DNA of 64,000 nucleotides. Source: Thermogemmatispora aurantia (GTDB taxonomy: Bacteria > Chloroflexota > Ktedonobacteria > Ktedonobacterales > Ktedonobacteraceae). Of this stretch, positions 26,544-34,743 are shown one piece after another; positions within the stretch are counted from its first letter, which is position 1, and each line of letters begins with the position of its first letter. The notes below the pieces were generated by a model that saw only the letters and a program-made list of their open reading frames with translations, had not been told where the DNA came from and ran no database searches. The stretch is from contig NZ_BKZV01000008.1 in assembly GCF_008974285.1 (NCBI RefSeq), positions 62,001-126,000 of the forward strand. The letters run 5' to 3'. Made by a program: the position numbers and the translations under genes.

Positions 26544-26590
26544 GTCGTTGCCTCCTGGCAGGGAGAGCCTAAGGCAGAGCTTTTAATAAA

Positions 26591-26618
26591 AGTCTACCTT
26601 TTTATACTAAAATGTCAA
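26591..26618 (-). promoter_or_regulatory. possible promoter of the permease operon
   Basis: On the minus strand TTGACA (TGTCAA, 26613-26618) is followed 16 bases later by TAGACT (AGTCTA, 26591-26596), which matches four of six consensus positions. A better TATAAA is present, but only 6 bases from the -35. Confidence 0.35.
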
Positions 26619-26934
26619 TGCTTTAGGGTATCTTATCCCATTCACTCAAGATAGATTGCATAGAGATGGTAAAGTTCAGAACTACAGGAAGCTAGGAGGC
26701 TCCTCCTTGCTAGGCGGGCAACTCCGGGCCTGTGAGCAGCTGTGATTCTTAGGAATCAGAGCGGCATTGCTGGGCTACCAGCCAGCAAGTATCTAGAGAA
26801 AAAAAGGGGCCACTAGAAACCCAGAGCGTTGCTCACGCGTCTACTCTAGTGAACTTAGTTTCAGTTTCATAGGGCACGGAAGCACTGATAGAGAAGAGTA
26901 ATCCGCCAAGGAAGTTTCTGTTCTAACGCGAGGT

Positions 26935-27336
26935 ATGTCTATCTTTCTGTTTATCCTGCTCAGTCTGCTCGTATATATTGCTGCATTGGTGACCCTTGTC
27001 AGGGCCACAGCGCGCTTGCGCTACTATCGTTTCGATGAGGCCGGCTTTCTGGGCATGGCGGCCCTTGATATCGTCGCGGGTATTCTCCTTTTCTCGGCGG
27101 TCGCGACGCCGCTGGTTCTGCTGACCGGCAGTACTGTTGAGAACGTCGAGGGCCGTGTGCTGGCCTTTCTTCTCCTGCTAGGCATTATCCTCGTGACTGG
27201 GGCCACGGCCTGGCGGAGCCTAAGCTGGAGCCCAAGCTCTCAGACTCTCTCGCGTCTACTGGGGGGGATCTACTGCCTGCTCCTGGCTCTCGCAGCTCTT
27301 GTCTGTATGGTCCTTATCTTCTTGCCGGGTCGTTAG
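26935..27336 (+). CDS. small integral membrane protein, unknown function
   Basis: A 133-residue protein with four predicted membrane segments, about 2-22, 40-62, 75-95 and 108-130, and short polar loops. No family is recognised. The ribosome site is weak (GAGGT only 3-8 bases before ATG; AAGGAAG is 20 bases away), so translation may be low. Codon use and continuous hydrophobic organisation support a real gene. It converges on the S9 peptidase at 27495. Confidence 0.55.
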   Translation: MSIFLFILLSLLVYIAALVTLVRATARLRYYRFDEAGFLGMAALDIVAGILLFSAVATPLVLLTGSTVENVEGRVLAFLLLLGIILVTGATAWRSLSWSPSSQTLSRLLGGIYCLLLALAALVCMVLIFLPGR

Positions 27337-27494
27337 CCTACCTGATGCCCTTGGGCGACGCTCATCCAAGATGCTGCTGGACAGATCTCCAGGCGGGCGA
27401 GGGGGAAGAGAAGCCTGGCTCCCCCTCGTACCGCCGGACCTCCTCTGAGAGAGGCCGGGTCTTTGTCTCCTTGCAAGCATTAATGATCTGCAAT

Positions 27495-29708
27495 CTATCC
27501 TTCCTGCAGCAGGAAGCGCTGAAACCACTCCAACGTACGGCGCAATCGATCACAGCGCTGAGCTGGTGTGCCAACCGTTGGCCAATCCATCGTATGGCTG
27601 GTTCCCGGATAGCGCACCAGCTCGACAATCTGGCGACGTTTGCGCAGGGCGCTGAACAGCTGCAGCGATTCGCTGAAGGGACAGCGCAGGTCATCGCCGG
27701 CGTGCAGGAGCAGCAGAGGCGTCGTGATGCGGTCTATGAAAGCCAATGGTGAGCGTTCAAGGAGGCGCTCTTCTCCAGCGCCGCCCATAGCCAGGTCAAA
27801 CCAGAGGGCTTGATCCGAAAGCAAACGGCAGAGAGGTAAGTAGGTCACCGGGTTGCGGCTGACCGCGGCCTTAAAGCGTGTCGTCTGAGTAATAGCCCAG
27901 GCAGTCATATAGCCACCGTAGCTCAGGCCAGTGATACCCAGGCGCTTCTCATCGATAGGAGCGGTGCTGATCACATAATCCAGACCAGCCAGCAAATCGC
28001 CCAGATCCTCACCTCCCCAATCGTTGAGGATGCGACGGCGAAAAGCCTCGCCATACCCGTCGCTGCCACGTGGATTGGCGGCCAAAACGGCAAAGCCCTG
28101 GCCAGCCAGTACCTGGAACTCGTGGACGTAGGCGTCGCCCCAGGCGCAGCTTGGGCCACCGTGGACGGCCAGAATCAGCGGGGCCTGCTGACCAGCGGCC
28201 AGCGGCGGCAGATAGAGCCAGCCCTCGATCGTCAGTCCATCAGCAGCCTGCCAGGTCAGGCGTCGCGGGCGAATCAGCTGATGGCTGCGCAGAAAGCGCT
28301 CATTGACGCCTGTCAGACGCTGCAGCTGCGTACCATCGCCTCGTAAGGACCAGATATCGCCTGGTGTGAACCAGTCAGCCCGCACGACAGCGATCAGCGA
28401 CCCATCATCTGCCAGATGAGGGCTCAGGTAGCGCCCGGGACCACTGGTCAAAGGCGTTAGCTGCTGCGTCTCGTGATCGGCACGGTAAAGGTGAGCCTGG
28501 CCACGCTCGTGGATTGTCACCAGGAGCTGTCGGCTGTCGGGATACCACTGCGGGCGGGTGAGCCACTCGTTGGTGGGACGGAGTTCATCAGTAATGGTGA
28601 CCTGGCACGTGTAGTCGACCTGCTCCGGAAAGACGGGGCGCGGTGCCTCGCTACCGTCGGCAGCTACGATCCAGGGGGTGATATTGCAGGTCTCGGTCTG
28701 ATCGGGGGCGTAATAGTAGGCGAGATAGCGACCGTCGGGCGACCAGGAAGGCATCTGAGCCAGCCCTTCCTCGGGAGTCAGACGCCGGAGCTGTCCTGTG
28801 GCCAGCGTCAGGACCCAGAGGGCCATGCTGGTACTGAGGTCGGGCTGTGGGCGGCGATTGGCACAGAAAGCGACTTCGCTACCATCGGGTGACCAACATG
28901 ACTGCACCAGGTGCACCGGCTCAGCGGTCAGGCGTACCACTTCTCCCTCCAGGGGAACAAGCCAGAGCTGCACCCGGCGCCCATGCCAGTGCCCTATCCC
29001 GTCCCACTGCTCGTCGAGCCGTGTGTAGACGAGTGCCGGCTCCTCCTCCTCTGGGCCGGTCCGCTGATCATCAGCTGGTTTCCAGGGACTATGTACAAGC
29101 AGGGCCTGACCATCGGGGCGCCAGCTATACTCGCTGACTCCGTTGGGCAGATGGGTCAACTGGCGTGCCTCCCCTCCATGAAGCGAGAGTAGAAAGAGCT
29201 GGGGCTGGCCGCCGTGGCGAGTGCTCAAGAAGGCCAGGTAGTCACCTTGTGGCGACCAGCGAGGTGCAAAATCCTGGTAGTCGCCGACGGTTAGCTGGCG
29301 CGCACCACCGGCGGCCTCTTTACGGCTCGGAACCAGCCAGATGGCGCTTTTACTACTCTGAGTACTACGATCGTTCCGCTGGAGGGTGAAAGCAATCAGG
29401 GAGCGATCGGGAGAGAGCTGGGGGTCCGAAGCAATCTGCAGATCTAGCAGCTCCTCTACCGTCACAGAGGTCAGCCTCATAGGCGCTGGAACGGCAGCTG
29501 GAACCCCAGTTCCAGCTGCCGTAGCGGCCTCAACGGACACAGCACTCTGGCCCTGGATGGTTGCTGTGTCTGAGACCTCCGGTTGCATGACCGTGCTCCT
29601 GGCTTGCTCCTGGTCTGGCTCTGCCTGATCGGGAGCTTCGGAGGACGCGGTGACCTGTGCTGGCACCAGGCGCGGCTCTGTTTTGTTTTCATCTTGCTCT
29701 TCTAACAT
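27495..29708 (-). CDS. S9-family prolyl oligopeptidase / acylaminoacyl peptidase
   Basis: A 737-residue two-domain serine peptidase. About 60-480 forms a beta-propeller made of TolB/WD40-like blades (repeated 'SPDGRYLAYY' and 'WSPDGSEVAFCA' motifs). About 490-735 is the alpha/beta-hydrolase domain with GLSYGGYM (nucleophile Ser596), Asp near 672 (HAGDDLRCPFSES) and His near 704 (GTSHTMD). It cleaves short peptides or N-acylated residues. The first ~55 residues are Glu/Gln/Pro-rich, with no signal peptide, so a cytosolic location is likely. ATG at 29706-29708 with GGAG upstream. Stand-alone gene. Confidence 0.88.
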   Translation of the reverse strand: MLEEQDENKTEPRLVPAQVTASSEAPDQAEPDQEQARSTVMQPEVSDTATIQGQSAVSVEAATAAGTGVPAAVPAPMRLTSVTVEELLDLQIASDPQLSPDRSLIAFTLQRNDRSTQSSKSAIWLVPSRKEAAGGARQLTVGDYQDFAPRWSPQGDYLAFLSTRHGGQPQLFLLSLHGGEARQLTHLPNGVSEYSWRPDGQALLVHSPWKPADDQRTGPEEEEPALVYTRLDEQWDGIGHWHGRRVQLWLVPLEGEVVRLTAEPVHLVQSCWSPDGSEVAFCANRRPQPDLSTSMALWVLTLATGQLRRLTPEEGLAQMPSWSPDGRYLAYYYAPDQTETCNITPWIVAADGSEAPRPVFPEQVDYTCQVTITDELRPTNEWLTRPQWYPDSRQLLVTIHERGQAHLYRADHETQQLTPLTSGPGRYLSPHLADDGSLIAVVRADWFTPGDIWSLRGDGTQLQRLTGVNERFLRSHQLIRPRRLTWQAADGLTIEGWLYLPPLAAGQQAPLILAVHGGPSCAWGDAYVHEFQVLAGQGFAVLAANPRGSDGYGEAFRRRILNDWGGEDLGDLLAGLDYVISTAPIDEKRLGITGLSYGGYMTAWAITQTTRFKAAVSRNPVTYLPLCRLLSDQALWFDLAMGGAGEERLLERSPLAFIDRITTPLLLLHAGDDLRCPFSESLQLFSALRKRRQIVELVRYPGTSHTMDWPTVGTPAQRCDRLRRTLEWFQRFLLQEG

Positions 29709-30298
29709 TGCTCGCTCCAGTACGTGTTCAAGAGAAACATCATCTTCATACTACTGAACAGTAGAAAAAAGGCGGCTAGCAGCGTGAAAATAGTCCTGCC
29801 TGCCATCGAGCAGATGATGGCCATTTAGCCCTCGATAAGCGCAGGAGAAGGGGGCATTTACCTGAAGAGAGGGGTGGCGTATCAAATACTGGCATGCAGA
29901 AAAGGAAAAGTAGTGATTACCTGATCCGAAGGCAGTAGGAGAACAAGGCGCTCTTGGTCGTCGACAATGATCGAGACTTACTATTGGCAGACTGTCAAGC
30001 CGTGTCATAGGAAAGTGATACCACATTGAGGACTACCACGCAAGCGCCGATTGCGACGCTCAGAAAGGTACAGGCGCTGCCGGTAAGATCAGCGGCTTGC
30101 AAGCGAAGTCGCCGCTGAGGATAGAAACTCGACGAGAATAGTGGTCGAGGAGGTAGGCGAGCAAGCCAGATACGGAAGATCCCCTAACCAGGGGAGCCGC
30201 TGAAGGCGCACACCCCCAGCTACTACCCGCATCGAAGCGAGGGGTGGTAGAGGAAGCGAGCGACCCGCTGCTAAAAGGAAGACCCTCTCTCCTGGCAG
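29709..30298. other. long intergenic region with inverted repeat
   Basis: No supported gene in 590 bases. CTACTG-AA-CAGTAG at 29751-29764 is a perfect 14-base palindrome, 43 bases upstream of the peptidase ATG, and could be an operator. A TTGACA on the minus strand (29993-29998) lacks a matching -10. Several open frames have low-quality composition. Confidence 0.45.
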
Positions 30299-30505
30299 TT
30301 ACTCGGTCAGCAGCACTACGAGGCCCACGATGGCGGCCGTGACAATAATCCAGAGCATCTGGAACCAATAGAAGAAAGGCACCCCGAACAGCGTTGGCTC
30401 TACCTGGTTATAGAGAACCGGGCAGACGGTCGTGAGGAAAGGAATAAGCAAAAGCGCAAAGGGCCAGAGGCGCCCTCGCCTTGGAAGCGATTCTTCGGGT
30501 AGCAT
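30299..30505 (-). CDS. DUF3311-type small membrane subunit
   Basis: A 68-residue protein with a short basic N-terminus and two membrane helices (about 15-33 and 41-66). The sequence PFLTTVCPVLYNQVEPTLFGVPFFYWFQMLWIIV fits the DUF3311 family. Those proteins usually sit directly upstream of an SSS-family monocarboxylate or solute symporter in one operon and are thought to be accessory subunits. Here the symporter is divergent, 417 bases away, instead of cotranscribed. The partner assignment is by family knowledge and proximity. Confidence 0.75.
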   Translation of the reverse strand: MLPEESLPRRGRLWPFALLLIPFLTTVCPVLYNQVEPTLFGVPFFYWFQMLWIIVTAAIVGLVVLLTE

Positions 30506-30922
30506 CGTCGTCTCACTCTCTCCTGATCATAATCGTCTTGCCTTGTGGGAACAGGGACTGCTCTTTTCCCGAGGCTAGACTACTCAGGTTTAGTATAGGC
30601 TCACGAGAGAGGCTCGCGTGACTTTATCTTGTCAGAATTAGGAAAAAAAGGCTATGGTCCCGCGCTGTACTTTGATGTAGTGCTATACTGACACTTATCG
30701 AAGAGCATACAACATGATAAAAACGAACCAGGTAGAGAGAGGATGGAACAGACTGAATTACCTGGATGCAAGGTACACAAGATACAGTTAAGGAAATGAA
30801 GCACTACAGTTGAGTGGCTCTTCACGCAGGAAAACAATAGGAGCGGGTCAGGCTCATTTGGCATGCACAGCGCTGTGATGTGGTGTTTTCCTGAAAGAGT
30901 CGTGCCATAGGAGAAGAGACAT
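30506..30922. other. divergent region DUF3311 / symporter
   Basis: Minus-strand TATACT (30592-30597) abuts an inverted repeat at 30601-30621 that occupies the -35 area. Plus-strand TGCTATACT (30681-30689) is an extended -10 with no good -35. No gene is present. Confidence 0.45.
30601..30621. promoter_or_regulatory. inverted repeat, candidate operator
   Basis: TCACGAGAG-AGG-CTCGCGTGA pairs 8 of 9 positions. It lies immediately upstream of a minus-strand TATACT -10, in the place of a -35 that is otherwise absent, which would suit an activator or repressor site. The cognate regulator is unknown. Confidence 0.4.
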
Positions 30923-32518
30923 ATGATTCAATGGGGAATGCTGGCGGTCTTCGTAGGCGTTTTCATCGTAATGACCATCATGGGCCTATTGGCCTCGCGT
31001 TGGCGGCCTGGCGATCTGAACAGGCTCCAGGAGTGGGCACTGGCAGGCAGGCGCTTTGGGCCGGTGGTGTCCTGGTTCCTCATTGGGGGCGATCTCTACA
31101 CTGCCTACACGTTCATGGCGGTGCCGGCCCTGGTTTATGCCGAAGGCGCGCAGGGCTTTTTTGCCTCGCCTTATCTGACCCTGGCCTTTGTCTTTGCGCT
31201 GATCATGATACCCCGCTTCTGGGTTATTGCGCGCCATCGTGGCTACGTTACCCAGGCCGACTTTGTACGTGAGCGTTTCGGTAGCAGTGCGCTGGCGCTG
31301 GTCGTGGCGGTCACCGGCATCATGGCCACCATGCCCTATATCGCCATTCAGATCTACGGTATCCAGGTCTGCATTGCTCAGATGGGGATCAATGTCGAGC
31401 TGGCCCTCTTCATCGCCTTCCTTATTCTGGCTCTCTACACCTATGTCAGCGGTTTGCGGGGGCCGGCCCTCATCGCTATCTTTAAAGATCTCTCTATCTG
31501 GCTGGTGGCCATAGTCAGCTTTGTAATCATCTCTCTCCGCCTGGGTGGCTTGTCACACATCTTCGCGTCTGTCCCTGCCGATAAACTGACCCTTTCTCCT
31601 ACACAGTACAGCACCTTTTCGACGCTCGTTCTTGGCTCGGCGATGGCGCTCTTTCTCTATCCACACGCCTTTACTGCAATGTTAAGTGCCAATAGCCGCC
31701 GTACGTTGAAGCGGACCCTGCCGTTTCTGCTGGCCTACACCTTTCTGCAGTCGCTCATTGGCTTATTTGGCTTTATGGCCATTGCTGCCGGTATCAAGCC
31801 ATCCCCTCTCTACAAGACCAATAGTGCCCTGCCAGCGCTTTTCGCCAGCATGTTGCCGCCGTGGCTGGCCGGTTTCGCCTTTGCAGCCATCTCCATTGGG
31901 GCCTTGGTTCCCGCTGGAGTCATGTCGATTGCAGCAGCCAATCTCTTTACCCGCAACATTTATCGCGAATATTTCCATCCTAACTGTACAGAGCGTGAGG
32001 AATCGGCAGTAGCCAAGACAGCCTCCCTGGTCATTAAGTTTGGAGCTTTGCTGTTTATCCTCTTCTTCCCGACAGATTTCGCCATCAATCTGCAGCTTTT
32101 CGCCAACGCCTGGATCATTCAGATCCTGCCTGCGGTGCTCCTGGGCCTCTATACACGCTGGTTCCATCATCTGGCTCTCATCTGTGGTTGGGCTGGGGGG
32201 ATGATCCTTAGCACCTGGATGGTCCTCACGCAAAACTTTAGCACAGTCTATCCGCTGACGCTGGGCGGCCTCTCGTTCCATGTCTACGCTGCCTTCGCCG
32301 GGCTTGTGCTGAATCTGGTCCTGTGTTGTGCTCTGACGCCCCTCTTTGACCTGCTCGGTTTGCCGCGTGGGCAGGATAACACTAGTCCGGCTGATTATGC
32401 GATCCGCCCAGTGACCGGTTTCTCAGAGGAACGGCTCCTGCAGCAGGCGCGCCAGCTCCGTCAAACTGCTCCTGTCGGGGCGTTCCCTCTAGAGGACGAG
32501 CGTATGGCCAACCGCTAG
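30923..32518 (+). CDS. sodium:solute symporter (SSS family, MctP-like)
   Basis: A 531-residue polytopic transporter with about 13 hydrophobic segments. SSS-family marks include the N-terminal 'EWALAGRRFGPVVSWFLIGGDLYTAYTFMAVPALVY', the 'VTQADFVRERFG' cytoplasmic loop and the central 'AAISIGALVPAGVMSIAAANLFTRNIY' sodium-site region. The pattern is nearest to MctP-type monocarboxylate transporters, which take up lactate, pyruvate or some amino acids. The DUF3311 gene nearby supports this. ATG at 30923 with AGGAGAAGAG upstream. No metabolic gene is linked to name the substrate. Confidence 0.85.
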   Translation: MIQWGMLAVFVGVFIVMTIMGLLASRWRPGDLNRLQEWALAGRRFGPVVSWFLIGGDLYTAYTFMAVPALVYAEGAQGFFASPYLTLAFVFALIMIPRFWVIARHRGYVTQADFVRERFGSSALALVVAVTGIMATMPYIAIQIYGIQVCIAQMGINVELALFIAFLILALYTYVSGLRGPALIAIFKDLSIWLVAIVSFVIISLRLGGLSHIFASVPADKLTLSPTQYSTFSTLVLGSAMALFLYPHAFTAMLSANSRRTLKRTLPFLLAYTFLQSLIGLFGFMAIAAGIKPSPLYKTNSALPALFASMLPPWLAGFAFAAISIGALVPAGVMSIAAANLFTRNIYREYFHPNCTEREESAVAKTASLVIKFGALLFILFFPTDFAINLQLFANAWIIQILPAVLLGLYTRWFHHLALICGWAGGMILSTWMVLTQNFSTVYPLTLGGLSFHVYAAFAGLVLNLVLCCALTPLFDLLGLPRGQDNTSPADYAIRPVTGFSEERLLQQARQLRQTAPVGAFPLEDERMANR

Positions 32519-32779
32519 CGCCCGTTTTACTAGCTGGCTCGGAGACGAGCGAGGAAGCAACTCAAGGAAGGCAGACGCCAGGTCAGAAAAGGAGCATCTT
32601 GCGTCGGCAGAACGTCGGCAGAAGGGAGCCGCTTGGACACAGGCATCGCTTTCCTTTTCTTCTCTTCCGGATGGTCTGGTTCTGCTACGAGGGCGCTATC
32701 CAGGCTCGTACGTCCTTTGGCAAGGATGTCTTGATCTGGGGTGTGACGGTTATGGCTGGTTTCTCTGGGGAGCAGGCTT

Positions 32780-33415
32780 ATGTCAGAGCAGGAAGGCGTG
32801 ACGGATCACCTGGTCACGATTATTCAGCTGATCCAGCTCGCGCGTGGCAGCGGCACACTCACGGCCTGGCGAGGAACTGGCGACCTCTTCGAGGAAGGAG
32901 TGATCACCTTTGTGAAAGGTCAGGTCACCCAGGCCAGTGCTGGTCGCCGCAAAGATCATGCCGCGCTCAATTGGCTGAGTACCTGGGGGAGGTGTCGCTA
33001 TAGTTTTACTCCCGTGGTACTTGATGAGGCAACAAAGCAGTTACTGGCCTGGCTGGCTGCTGGTATTACACAGCCGCCGCGTCCAGCGACGCCAGCGGCC
33101 TCGTCAGGGCCGCCATCTGTCGCGGCTCGTGACTCCCAGCCGGGGGTGGCTGCGAGCGGGCCGGGGCTGCGGGGTGCTCGTTCTTCTGATGCTTCCTACC
33201 ACGCGGTGCCTTATCCTGTACTGCCCTTCCAGCAAGCTCTGCTTCTGATCGAGCAGTATCATCTCTCGCGCGCTCATCGCCAGCTCTTTTTGCTGATTGA
33301 TGGCCGGCGCCGGGTGCTCGATCTGGCTCAGCTGATGGGCAAGGAGCCGCAGGTGGTGAGCCAGCTACTGAGCGATCTGGAACAACGTGGCATCATTCAG
33401 AGGAAAGGATTGTAG
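32780..33415 (+). CDS. DUF4388 (PATAN-type) protein with C-terminal winged helix
   Basis: A 211-residue protein. Residues ~8-75 match the DUF4388/PatA-N-terminal pattern (IIQLIQLARGSGTLTAW, EEGVITFVKGQVTQAS, ALNWLSTWGRCRYSF). A Pro/Ala/Ser-rich linker covers about 90-135. Residues 140-211 look like a winged-helix-type module (LSRAHRQLFLLIDGRRRVLDLAQLMG, then VSQLLSDLEQRGII). DUF4388 proteins in Chloroflexota and cyanobacteria are linked to signalling and gliding or surface behaviour. It ends 5 bases before the pentapeptide gene, whose ribosome site it contains, so the two are surely cotranscribed. No DNA target is evident. Confidence 0.75.
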   Translation: MSEQEGVTDHLVTIIQLIQLARGSGTLTAWRGTGDLFEEGVITFVKGQVTQASAGRRKDHAALNWLSTWGRCRYSFTPVVLDEATKQLLAWLAAGITQPPRPATPAASSGPPSVAARDSQPGVAASGPGLRGARSSDASYHAVPYPVLPFQQALLLIEQYHLSRAHRQLFLLIDGRRRVLDLAQLMGKEPQVVSQLLSDLEQRGIIQRKGL

Positions 33416-33420
33416 GTTGT

Positions 33421-34560
33421 ATGCTTGAGGTTGAGCCGCAGTTAGGGGGACTCGGACGAGAAGAGGCCCTGGTGGAGATCGTCCAGGCCTACCGGCAGGA
33501 GCGCGTTCCTATGCTTGATGGGGCCGATCTGAGTCGGCTTGATTTGCAGAAGGTAGATCTCAGTGGCGGCAATCTGCGCGGGGCCAATCTCTCGGAGGCC
33601 AATTTAAGCGGGGCCTATCTCTGCGGGGCCTATCTACGTAAAGCTGATCTCAGTCATGCCAATCTCAGTCGAGCCAACCTGAGTAAGGCCTTTCTGATCG
33701 GGGTCAATCTGATTGGGGCCAATCTCCTGGGGGCCTCGCTGCGTGAGGCTGACCTGCGCTCGACGGATCTGGGAGGAGTGGATCTACGGGGGGCCGATCT
33801 CCACGGGGCGATGCTGGTTGAGGCTGGCCTCATTGGGGTCGATCTGCGGCGCTGTGATTTAAGCCAGGCTCGCCTGAGTCTGGCCAATCTGAGCCGTGCC
33901 AATCTCTCTGGGGCCGATCTGAGTGGGGCCGATCTGAGCGGCGCAATTCTGGACGAGGCCGATCTGAGTCGTGCTGATCTGAGTGGGGCCAATCTGGTTG
34001 GCGCTCATCTGCGCGAGGCTAACCTGAGTGGAGCTAATCTCAGTGGGGCGCGTCTCAATCTGGCCGTCCTGAGCAAGGCCAACCTGAACGGGGTCTATGC
34101 CTGTGGGGCCTCGCTCTATGGCGCCAATCTGGTTGATGCGGCCCTCCATGAGGCCAATCTCCGAGGGGCAAGCCTGAATCGCGCTTATCTGTTCCAGGCG
34201 GTGCTCAGGAGGGCCGATCTGAGCAAGGTCGACTGCGCCAGGGCCAATCTCTCGCGTGCTGATCTAAGTGGCTGTGATCTCAGCCGGGCCTCATTGGTAG
34301 AGGCACTGCTCAAAGGCGCCGACCTCTCCGAGGCCTATCTGTACGCTACCGATTGTCGCGGCGCCAATTTGCAGCAGGCGCGTCTGACTGCGGCGGTGCT
34401 GACCAATAGTCTCTTTGTGCGAGCCGATTTGCAACAGATCCAGGCGGAGCCCGAGCAGTTCAATGGCCTTGATCGCAGCGCGCTGGAGGAGATTGTGATC
34501 GATCCCTATACCGGCTGGCGTCTGGGGATCGGCTCCAACGTGGTGCGTCGACCTCTATGA
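33421..34560 (+). CDS. pentapeptide-repeat protein
   Basis: A 379-residue soluble protein almost entirely built from A(N/D)LSX repeats. From about residue 35 to 345 nearly every fifth residue is Leu with Ala two positions before, predicting a long right-handed quadrilateral beta-helix of more than ten coils. There is no membrane segment or signal. Such proteins can mimic DNA (gyrase-protecting Qnr/MfpA) or act as scaffolds; nothing here tells which. The N-terminal 30 residues (a helical 'EEALVEIVQAYRQERVP' cap) and the C-terminal 35 are non-repetitive. ATG at 33421 with AGGAAAGGA. Cotranscribed with the DUF4388 gene. Confidence 0.85.
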   Translation: MLEVEPQLGGLGREEALVEIVQAYRQERVPMLDGADLSRLDLQKVDLSGGNLRGANLSEANLSGAYLCGAYLRKADLSHANLSRANLSKAFLIGVNLIGANLLGASLREADLRSTDLGGVDLRGADLHGAMLVEAGLIGVDLRRCDLSQARLSLANLSRANLSGADLSGADLSGAILDEADLSRADLSGANLVGAHLREANLSGANLSGARLNLAVLSKANLNGVYACGASLYGANLVDAALHEANLRGASLNRAYLFQAVLRRADLSKVDCARANLSRADLSGCDLSRASLVEALLKGADLSEAYLYATDCRGANLQQARLTAAVLTNSLFVRADLQQIQAEPEQFNGLDRSALEEIVIDPYTGWRLGIGSNVVRRPL

Positions 34561-34743
34561 ATGGAGACCTTGAGGGATCTGTCGCGAACGCAATCGGAAG
34601 GATATGCTCCGCGGCTGCTGGGGAGGGAGCAGACTGCAGGCGGGTCCTGCTGGTAGCTGGTGAGCAGCCTTGTAAGCCTGCTTTCCTGCTGCCACAGGGC
34701 CCGTCTGTCCGTTATTCCTCCCGCCCTTGACGCAGCAGCTTGT

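Larger units (their letters stand above)
26516..26934. other. intergenic region upstream of the permease pair
   Basis: Holds the TTTC repeat at 26524-26543 and a possible minus-strand promoter at 26591-26618. The rest (26620-26934) shows no gene and no strong motif. Confidence 0.45.

Noticed and set aside
30060..30368. Minus-strand 102-codon frame overlapping the DUF3311 gene
   Set aside because: It overlaps a better-supported membrane protein gene, has Ser/Arg/Pro-rich composition, and has no ribosome site.
33520..34400. Regular short repeats in the DNA, CRISPR-like at first sight
   Set aside because: The period is 15 bases and follows the pentapeptide codons; there are no distinct spacers or separate repeat units.
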